From assembly GCA_037952775.1 (NCBI GenBank), contig JBANAY010000003.1, forward strand, positions 34,286,001 to 34,350,000: DNA of 64,000 nucleotides, read 5' to 3'. The notes below the pieces were generated by a model. The model was not told the DNA's origin. It saw only the letters and a list, made by a program, of their open reading frames with translations, and made no database searches. Source of the DNA: Clonostachys chloroleuca (taxonomy: Eukaryota > Ascomycota > Sordariomycetes > Hypocreales > Bionectriaceae). A program made the translations under genes and the position numbers. Below are positions 56,196 to 64,000 of this stretch, piece by piece (position 1 is the first letter of the stretch; the number at the start of each line of letters is the position of its first letter).

Positions 56196-58654
56196 GATGG
56201 GCAGCTTTTAATTGCTCCTGGGGAAAGAATCCGTCGGCAATGCTCGAGAGCTAGGCGTTGAGTATCGAAGCAAGGAGAGCAGAGTAGCTTCCTAGCTTGT
56301 GGATGGCAGACGAAGGATGGGGAGAGAAGGAAGAGAAAGATCGGAGGGAGAAAAAAAGAGATGAGGGAGGTGGCAGATAGAAGTACTAAGCCGCCTGAGC
56401 AGCGGAAGCAGTGAGGAGACACACTGCCATGAGGTACGTATATCAAACATAGCGCACTGTAGGGCGAGGTAGCGTCACTAAAATCGGTTCGGTACATTGC
56501 AGCGAAGCTTTGGGTTGCAGGGCAAGCAGTCAAGATGCGCCAAGAGAAGCGACCATTGGTCCCCGGCCAACGGTGGGGCCATACCTCGTCATGATTATAT
56601 GAGCCGGGGACCAGACGGGAAGCTATCGTGTCTGCTGCTTGGACGCATCCGGGTTTCACAGGCCGCTGGTTGGGCGGCGGCAGGCTTGGGCGGCCGTTGA
56701 CTCAGCGCTCACAAAGCTCTCCCCCGCGAGGACAAATCCTTGGGTAATCGTCCATACTGACTGCGCAGAGCGAGTTGGTTTCTGCGCCAGACGAGACTGA
56801 CAAACAGACCACTAAGCAAAGTATAATGGCCTCCAATCAAGAATCCTTCCAGCCAGTGGCAGGGCCAGGCCAGAAGGCAGTGCGGGACTATCGAGAAGCT
56901 ACCCAATGTGACCACCCCCGTAGGCAAACGGCCGAGTGCGGAAATACCTGGACCAGCCTGACGGAGGTACCTGGACCAACAGTGCAATGTGCAAGATGGG
57001 CATTTGTTAGTGGAAGCTATTCGCCTCATGGCCGCCGTGGGAGCACCGCTGGAGGGGGAGGGGTAATTCGGCCAGGGAGGGGCATCGACAGGGAGGGGCA
57101 TCGACAGGGAGGGGCATCGACAGGGAGCATCAGGGTGACAGGGTCCCGATGTTCCGTCCGATTTGGCGTTAGTCACCCCCATTCAAAGAATCGCAAACCC
57201 ACTGCCTGTGGAACACCTGAATCAAGTAAAAAAAGAGATCTCCCCAAGCCGAGGAGATGGGCAAGTTGCCTTCTGGGATGGGTGGCTTTGCCCCTAGAAC
57301 CGCGCCGAGCAGGTCCGATTTAGAGTACAGCCTCCGGTGGGTGCGTCTTGTGACCTGAAAAGAAGCACTTCTATACGTTGTTCCCAAGCTCGCGGAACCA
57401 TCGGAGTGGTCGACCACCTCCGTGGGCTTGTCTGGATAGAGTAATCAACTTCGGTGACGTCGGGCCATGTAAGATGCAGTCCAGCCAGTGGGGTAATCTC
57501 TTACAAAGTGCCGCATCACCAGGAAGCAGTAACCAGCATTGCCAGCCTCCCTCCCACCCCAACAGACAAGCCTTGTGAGGGATTTCGCAGCGCTGAGCCA
57601 CATGCTACGCGGGAGGTGGATTCATTCGCCCAGGTGTCTAGACTGGAATATATCCCGGCGCCATTCATCAGCAGCGATGTGCTTACCTGTCAACGGTCTT
57701 AGCCCGTAGCGGGATGCGAAGACTCTCTCGAAGTACGACTTGTCCGGTGGAACCACTCGGCGGTTGTTACCAACCTAGGGCCATGCTTGGGGTCAAAGAC
57801 GGCCGTCCCGACTCGCCTCCCCCAGCTGCTAATTAGCGCGGGCTCAAGCAGCTACACCCCAAACAAGAAATTTAAGTTAACATCAAAAGGAGGCACTTGA
57901 TGAAACAAGACAACGGCAAGTGCCTACTAAGCGCAGAGTCGTGTGGCAGCCCGGCCCAGAAGCACCGCCATCTCCCTTCTCGTCGGACTTATATCCGGAT
58001 TTATTGTCCCACAGCGGGCCGACCACCGACGAAGAGGCCCAATTCGTCCCCAAACCACAGATTGGATCGACTTGCCCTGGCGTTTGCTCGTCCGGAGAGA
58101 ACGGCCAGAACGCCGACCATTGGGACGGTTTCCCGTGGGATTTTCCGTTTCTTAGCCACCCCGTGGGCAAAACTAAGCTCCCCTACGCAAATACTCCGAC
58201 TCGAATTCCTCCCCTAATTTCCTAATATGGGTGGGGGTGGGTCTTTTAGCAACTCGAGGTTATAAGCGACACGGAGCTCAGACGGAGGCTAGTCCAGCTG
58301 GTTGCGGCTCAAACCTCCAATATAAGGATCTGTAATTTGCCTGTGTTTCGTAACTTGATTTGTCAACTTTGTTTTTTTTTTGCTTCCCATCAACTACGGG
58401 ATGTCGAATTATATTTACGCATAGCTATCTGTAGAAGGCTTTCTACTTCACGAACCAACGGATGAAGTGGAAGAGAGGCATCATGCTACGGCCCCCACGG
58501 TCACGTGTCGCATTTTCCCTTTTTATTGATTTGAATGAATAACAGTATTACTTACTACGTTCTTTCCTCTATCAAACAGGCCAACCAAGGAATTTTCAAG
58601 AATCGGAGGTCCAATTATTTCTTTGACCACCAACATTAGCATACATTTTCCACC
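56196..58654. other. 2.5-kb intergenic region with a 16-bp minisatellite
   Basis: Upstream of 6-phosphogluconate dehydrogenase and of the 135-aa protein gene. Many short open frames on both strands, none recognised. GC-rich and CCCC/GGGG-rich between 56700 and 58200, AT-rich from about 58320. It includes the tandem repeat at 57075. Confidence 0.5.
57075..57127. repeat. 16-bp tandem repeat, three units
   Basis: The unit GGGAGGGGCATCGACA is present three times in direct tandem, followed by a partial GGGAGCATCAGGG. The copies are identical. Confidence 0.85.
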
Positions 58655-59062
58655 ATGGCTTCTTTACAGTTCCACGATCCTGGATGGCATGGTGATCTCA
58701 AAACGCCTGTTGTCGACGGCAAGTATATGGATCCCAAATCGGGCGAAATAAAGGCTATCAAAGATGATGTGACGGAGGACGGTCATCCTGGGTATTATGG
58801 AGGGCCACCTGCTGTTGATATAATTGTCAAGAGCATCCACGAAGATACCATAGGCTGCACCTACCGTGCGGCGCGACCATTCCCAATGGAAGCTCTTCTG
58901 TCGACCATTATGAAGATTGTAAAGGAGAAGCAGCTCGAGCTTGATTCAGTCATGGCAACGCCGTATGCAATTCGGGTCAATCTAGCCAGCAAACTGACGC
59001 AAGATGAGTTCCGCAAAATTGGAGGGAGTATGATGAATGCAATATATGATGAAAAGGAATAA
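58655..59062 (+). CDS. Unrecognised 135-aa protein
   Basis: A single exon with a strong start context (cACCATGGC, A at -3, G at +4). The protein starts MASLQFHDPGWHGDLKTPVV, has GHPGYYGGPPAVDIIVKSI in the middle and ends KLTQDEFRKIGGSMMNAIYD. Its composition is that of a folded soluble protein with alternating beta and helix predictions by eye; there is no signal peptide or membrane segment. I do not recognise the family. Support comes from the long clean frame, start context and balanced composition. Confidence 0.7.
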   Translation: MASLQFHDPGWHGDLKTPVVDGKYMDPKSGEIKAIKDDVTEDGHPGYYGGPPAVDIIVKSIHEDTIGCTYRAARPFPMEALLSTIMKIVKEKQLELDSVMATPYAIRVNLASKLTQDEFRKIGGSMMNAIYDEKE

Positions 59063-59665
59063 CACGCCTTATACGAATTGTTAGAGATTCCAAGAAGCTC
59101 GCTAATAGCTTCTTTGGTAATGTCTTCAAAGGACTTATTGGAGGCGACAAAATACATGGTACATCAAGCCACAGCATTGTATGTGTGCAAGTCACAATAG
59201 CTAGTATATACAACAATGAAAAATTCAGTGGTTCTAGGAAATACAAGCTTCCTTTTTGCACGTAGCAGTCCGAGTATTCTTGTTAGTCTGGGAATAAATA
59301 AGCATCACGTTTATGAGAAGTTGAGTGCAATGTTTTGAGTGTCAGACATCTTTATGTCGACCGTTCACCACCAATGATGGTTGTGGGGCCAACTAAACCC
59401 CATGAGGCTCTTCTGATTGGACCGCACCTGCCAATGGCTGCCTTGGCGACCAACTGCATCATCAGGAAGAATTTCCTGAGATCTTCCTATCTCATCCACC
59501 GAGCGCTCCAGCAACAACGGATAACGACGTGTTCTCCGAATCAACGCCCGACGCTGTGGCATTAACATATCATCGTCGGATAAAGCAGCTTTGAGCCACA
59601 AGGCTCAGGTACGTCCCACTATAACAGATAGAGAGAGTTTCCTCTCCTCTCCCTGAGAGTTCATC
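59063..59665. other. Intergenic
   Basis: 3' end of the 135-aa gene and promoter/leader of the RBM42-like gene. No gene supported. Confidence 0.6.
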
Positions 59666-60624
59666 ATGGCCTACCCTCCTCCTCCAGGCACAAGCAACCT
59701 CCCCGCGCGACCACCTCCCTCCAACGACAGCAGCAACAGCGGATCTGGTGGCTTCACCAAAAGCGGATTCAAACCATCATTCTCGGCCAGCTCAGCATCT
59801 CTACCGCAGCAGCCCTACGCACGAACTGCAAGCGCCATCCACGGCCCGGTCGCCCCCCTCAGAGCCAGTATGGCCCATCCTCATACACATCCTATAGCGC
59901 CCCCGGCACGGTGAACGCACCCCCTCCTATTCCTCGTCATACCAGCGACAGGCAGCGCCTTCGCGCCAACCACAGGGCTACAACAGCCATGCCTACAGCC
60001 AGCCCCCGTCATCGACGTCCTACGCCGCGCCACCCAGCATAAAGAACCCCTTCCCCACCCCTGGTGCGGCGGCGACCACGAGCGACTATGACCCCGAGGC
60101 GGCCGCGCAGTATGCGCAGTGGCAGAGCACCTACGTGACCCGCGACCCCGTCGCCACCGGCAAGGATGGCAAGCCGGTCGCGACGGCGGAGCTGCCCAAG
60201 CCCGAGCCGACGCCCGCGAACCCGGACAAGAAGAAGACGGTTGTGCGCGAGGGCGGCGGCGAGAAGTGGACGGACGACACCCTCCTCGAATGGGACCAGT
60301 CGCATCTGCGGCTGTTCGTCGGCAATCTGGCCGGCGAGACGACCGACGACTCACTGTACAAGGCCTTCTCCCGCTGGGGTTCCTTGCAGAAATCACGGGT
60401 CGTGCGGGACAAGCGCACAAACAAGTCCAAAGGGTACGGATTTGTGAGTTTCAGTGATGCAGACGACTTCTTCCAGGCGGCCAAGGAGATGAACGGCAAG
60501 TACATCCAGAGCCACCCCGTTGTGGTCCGGAAGGCGAAGACGGAGATCAAAGTAACAAATGCCAAGGACAAGGACAAGGGTCGCCATAAGAACAACAGGA
60601 AGAACCATAACGGCGGCAATGGAA

Positions 60625-60656
<32 letters not shown>

Positions 60657-60746
60657 AGTGGTGGATATGAACCCAACCTGGGTCCCCATGGCGGTGCCAC
60701 TAAGATTGGCAAGAAGACGAAGAATGGGCTTCGACTCCTCGGCTAG
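59666..60746 (+). CDS. RBM42-like RNA-binding protein, two frameshifts in the Pro-rich part
   Basis: A probable splicing or mRNA-binding protein with one C-terminal RRM. The N-terminal half is Pro/Ser/Tyr-rich (MAYPPPPGTSNLPARPPPSN). It passes through three frames: adding one C to the C6 run at 59853-59858 and one C to the C5 run at 59920-59924 gives a continuous frame through QSQYGPSSYTSYSAPGTVNA and SYSSSYQRQAAPSRQPQGYN, for about 360 aa. The RRM spans LRLFVGNLAGETTDDSLYKA to KGYGFVSFSDADDFFQAAKE, with RNP2 LFVGNL and RNP1 KGYGFVSF intact. KWTDDTLLEWDQSHLRLF before the RRM and the glycine run with KKTKNGLRLLG at the end are features of RBM42 relatives. Confidence 0.88.
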
Positions 60747-61308
60747 GGTGACCAGATTGCGGGTCAAGCTTGGAGGGTTCAATAATGAGAAAATGACGGT
60801 GATCGTGAAATTCAAGCATCAGAAGCATACTCTAGATGAGAACTTCTGAAAGTCAGTCTTGTTGACGGCTGCGGGAAGCCTTAATGCACAGAAAACAAAA
60901 TGTAGATATAATTAGAACGGCGATATCAAATGAACCCTTTTTTATTGGCAGGAGAACGACTCAAAACTCATTTATATTGGGTATCATGCAAAGTGTCTAT
61001 AACCTTGAATTCCCTCGTGCCGCCGTGTTCCCCTTCCCTGCATTGCCTTGAAATTCCAACTCTGATATATAGCCACATCAAGTGATGCTGAAATCAAATT
61101 TACCCTCCGTGGACGTGAACCGGATTCGGTGTATAGCCGTATAATCTTGTTACAAGCAGTAAGAAAAAAGGGCTCCGAATATTTATCAAAAAAAGATGGT
61201 GATACAATGGTATATGATAAAAAATAGGAGTATAACAAAAAGAAAATATGCTCGCTAAACGATCGAATGCGGCGTTTTGTTTGATTCGCCGTGTATGATT
61301 TAATTTTT
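60747..61308. other. Intergenic between convergent genes
   Basis: 3' regions of the RBM42-like and transporter genes; AT-rich. No gene supported. Confidence 0.6.
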
Positions 61309-63360
61309 TTATTCGTGATGGAGAGGGGCCTGTTGCGACTTTGGCTCTGGTCCTGTTTGGGGTATCACACTCGGCTGGAAATCACCATCCGAGGTGACCA
61401 TTGGGCTACTCCTATCAATGGTCGGGGGTAGCAAGCCTGCCGTTTCTTCATACGAGTCGTCGTCAGCATCACTATCGGTATCGCTGGATGGCATCGAAGA
61501 AGCTTGTTGGTAGCGTGGTTCGGACTGCTCCTGTGCCTCTTGCCGCATCTTGGAAATTTTGATATAATTGTAGGCAATAATCGCGATCAATGTGACGACA
61601 AGCCCAACCGCATTAATAGGGGTCAACTTGTCGTGGAACACAAGAGAAGCAGCCGAGATAGTGACGACCTCCTTGAAAATTCCAGCAATGGACAGGGTGA
61701 CTACTGAGGTGCGCTGGAGCAAAGCGAACTCGGAGGCAGTCATGAGGAACGCGATACACCCCGGGAACAACAGAAAGAGAGGTGCAAGGAATGCGCCGTA
61801 TGCAGTAGTGAGGACTCCGAATCCCTCCCAGAGCGGACCGAATCCCTCAACCGGAATAGCCAATCCAAAGAGGATCACAAACATTATTGGACTGATAAAG
61901 AAGATGCTCGAGAAGGGGTTTGAGGTGGCGGGATGGCGGAGTAGAAGGATTTGAGTCAAGCTCCAGCGAAAGCCAGAGAAGAATGCGGCTGAAATAACGA
62001 GAGCGAATCCACCAAGTTTGAATTCAACCTCGCCAAACACCATTAAAACTACTCCAATTGTCATCACTGTGATGATAGTAACGAGTCGCCAGGTCGGGGT
62101 TTCGAGGCGGAATATAAAGGCGAAGATTAAAACGAAGGCAAGAGACGACGATTTACACATAGCTATTGTTCATGTTAACATCTTGCTTAAACATTGTTGA
62201 GCCAGGGGAGAAATGTGGGAGCTGAGACTCACTGTAAAAGGTAAGACTGATGAATTTCAGTGACATATTTCCCAGGCCAATGTCGAGGCCAGTGGCGGCT
62301 CCACAGGGACCAACTCTTGTGAAGTAGAACATCTTGGTCATCAGGGGAGCATTTGTTGGCTCTGACTCGTGTCTTGATCTGCCCAGATCCGAATTCCGGG
62401 ATGCCTGTGGTCGGAAGCCGGGGATGAAGTAGAGAACCAGCGCAGCCAGGGCGAACTGGACTAGCATGTGCATGGAGGTCGTGAACAGGGGAAAGGAGAA
62501 GTTGAGTTTGTTCTTGTCAAACATCCATTTGTTGTACTGCACAAGGCGCAACGTTAGTTATGGTGTCCCCTGATGGGATTTGGTACGGCAGGCACAACAA
62601 CAAGACAGTCGAACGCCAGCAACGGGATAGGACTTACTAATGAAAGAGAGAGTGAGAAGATATACCACAAGAGGATCAAGGCAATGTTAATTGAAATCCG
62701 TTTGACAAGACTCTTGTCCACCTCCTTTTGTTCATCCCGCGAAAGGGGCTTGTCTCTGACGACGCGCTGGTCGAGTTGTGTGTTCCTCCTTTTTCTCTTC
62801 TGCCTGCGTTTCTTCTCCTTCTTGGACAGACCGGTCTCCTCGTCATCTCGTAGAGTGGCGTCGTCGTCGTCGTCACTATAGCCATCGGTGAAGCGTTCCT
62901 CGTTTGGCGACCTGGAAAACCCAATTGGCGACGCTTCTTCGGAAATCTTGGGCTCCTCGTTAAAGCTTGGGCCAATGCCAGCAGCAACGGAGGGATGGCG
63001 GCTGGGCTGGAAAGTACGGAGGCTCTGAGATCTTGGGCGCCCAATTGGGGACGCAGGCAGGCCGCCGATGGGGCTCATCAAGCTGCTCTTCCGCCGTCGA
63101 TGACCAGCGATGGGCTCCATCTCGATGTCGTCGCGAGCTGAGCTCCCTGCTCGGGATCGAGTCGAAGACTGGCCTGGGGAATATGACCGAGTTGAAGCAG
63201 GGCCGGCAGGACCGGCAGGAGACAAGGAGGACGACGAGCCACCGATCAGATTCGCGGGTGAGTCGAGGAGAGAAGCAGGTTCTTGGGAAGGAAGATTGAA
63301 GGGAGCAGAGGGGAAAGAAGAGGAAGAAGCCCCCGGGGTGGACCGAGTGGTGGGCATCAT
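61309..63360 (-). CDS. TPT/EamA-type membrane transporter, SLC35C2/Ymd8-like
   Basis: A drug/metabolite-transporter superfamily member, probably a Golgi or ER nucleotide-sugar or triose-phosphate-type carrier. Exons 63360-62638, 62536-62233 and 62162-61309 give 626 aa. About 215 residues of disordered, Ser/Pro-rich and then Lys/Arg-rich cytosolic N-terminus precede helix 1 (INIALILLWYIFSLSLSLYN). Seen further: KWMFDKNKLNFSFPLFTTSM, GLDIGLGNMSLKFISLTFYT and CKSSSLAFVLIFAFIFRLE, typical of the TPT fold; about ten helices follow, then an acidic tail (SSDTDSDADDDSYEETAG). The ATG at 63360 is chosen over the adjacent one at 63357. The substrate cannot be told from the sequence. Confidence 0.88.
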
Positions 63361-64000
63361 GGGCCCGTCATGTGAATATATGTACAATCGTGGATCGGGG
63401 GAGGAAGTAGTGCGGTGCGGTGCCTGAACTAACCAGCAGCTCGCCACAACCAGCCAAGAGAGAGAGCGGCAATCATTGACGGGGATGTTTTACAGTTCTG
63501 GGACGAGTGGACATTGCAGTTGGCTGGCCTCCCGTCCCGCCCCTGCTTAGTCTAGATTGGCTCTTGATGAGTGGCTTGTGTGGTGGATGTGACCAGAGCC
63601 AACCTTCTTGGCAGGAATTAATTAGGTAATCAGCAAACTCGCTGATAGGTCGGGCGTCGTTGTTATTGCGTGTAACCCCTTAGAAGAGACCAGGCTCTCA
63701 CCGTCTGCAGCGCGAGGCTTGAAGGCAATTCTGAAATTGTGAGCAGAGCACCTCAATGCACCACGTCCTGCGCGTGGGCTACACTTGTGAATGATCAGGA
63801 CTAGGACTGTGCGCTGGTGGAGGCTACCAAGTCCCCTACCCCAGTCAGCTGACCACCGAACTCGGCAGCGAGCAACAGGTCCTCTCCATGTTGCTACGGA
63901 TGTTGATCGCCTTATGTTGTGGCAGATCTTCTGACTGTTGCATCAACGACTGACTAATTGGCCCTCATATCTCTTGTCTGAGTCTCATGCCGTGCTACCC
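63361..64000. other. Window end, upstream of the transporter gene
   Basis: 5' region of the transporter gene. No second gene is visible before the window ends. Confidence 0.6.

Noticed and set aside
1..64000. Secondary-metabolite cluster, transposon, or defence/toxin system
   Set aside because: No synthase, transposase, reverse transcriptase, NLR, or heterokaryon-incompatibility domain was seen on either strand.

Overview
The window is 64 kb of nuclear DNA from a filamentous ascomycete, most likely a member of the Eurotiales (Aspergillus/Penicillium-like). The evidence is small GT-AG introns of about 50-90 nt with CTAAC/CTGAC branch sites, short intergenic gaps, and fungus-typical gene families: a molybdenum cofactor sulfurase of the HxB type, Ssr4, Eaf6, Pxr1, a CorA-like two-helix protein and a GH18 chitinase. 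I found no tRNA, rRNA, transposon, CRISPR or prokaryotic feature. Twenty-four protein genes are modelled on both strands. Exon boundaries were checked by reading phase and by continuity of recognisable domains.

Layout, left to right: NAD kinase (+, 1.7-3.2 kb); homeodomain factor (-, 4.0-6.0) behind a 3.3-kb gene-poor stretch; Ran GTPase (-, 9.3-10.3); Nas2/p27 proteasome chaperone (-, 11.5-12.4), divergent from an SRRM1-like PWI/SR splicing protein (+, 12.9-14.3); NuA4 subunit Eaf6 (+, 15.1-15.8); S9 acyl/dipeptidyl peptidase (+, 17.5-20.1); a TAF3-like histone-fold protein (+, 20.8-21.5); a mitochondrial PPR protein (-, 22.1-24.6), divergent from Rcl1 (+, 24.9-26.1); a DUF1746-like membrane protein (-, 26.2-27.4); cytosolic Phe-tRNA synthetase alpha (+, 28.3-29.9); a 72-aa small protein (+, 31.4-31.8); a gene-poor 3.5-kb stretch with unusual structure (31.8-35.3); Pxr1 (-); ARS2/Serrate-like protein (-); molybdenum cofactor sulfurase (+, 41.3-43.8); CorA-like protein (-), divergent from GH18 chitinase (+, 48.3-50.1); Ssr4 of SWI/SNF-RSC (-); 6-phosphogluconate dehydrogenase (-); an unknown 135-aa protein (+); an RBM42-like RRM protein (+); and an SLC35C2/Ymd8-like transporter (-).

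The genes are mostly single-copy housekeeping genes and do not form one pathway. RNA processing and chromatin are well represented (SRRM1-like, Pxr1, Rcl1, ARS2, RBM42-like, PPR, Eaf6, TAF3-like, Ssr4). I see no biosynthetic cluster.

The most interesting non-genic signal is at 33.0-33.7 kb. Several perfect hairpins lie close together, next to a 147-bp tandem duplication in which each copy carries its own complete-looking 50-nt intron on the minus strand. A second theme is reading-frame damage. Six genes need seven single-base corrections; five of these are one missing base in a G/C run of five or six, which looks more like assembly error than biology. The TAF3-like gene has an in-frame TAG followed by 46 open codons that encode an Arg/Gly-rich tail.
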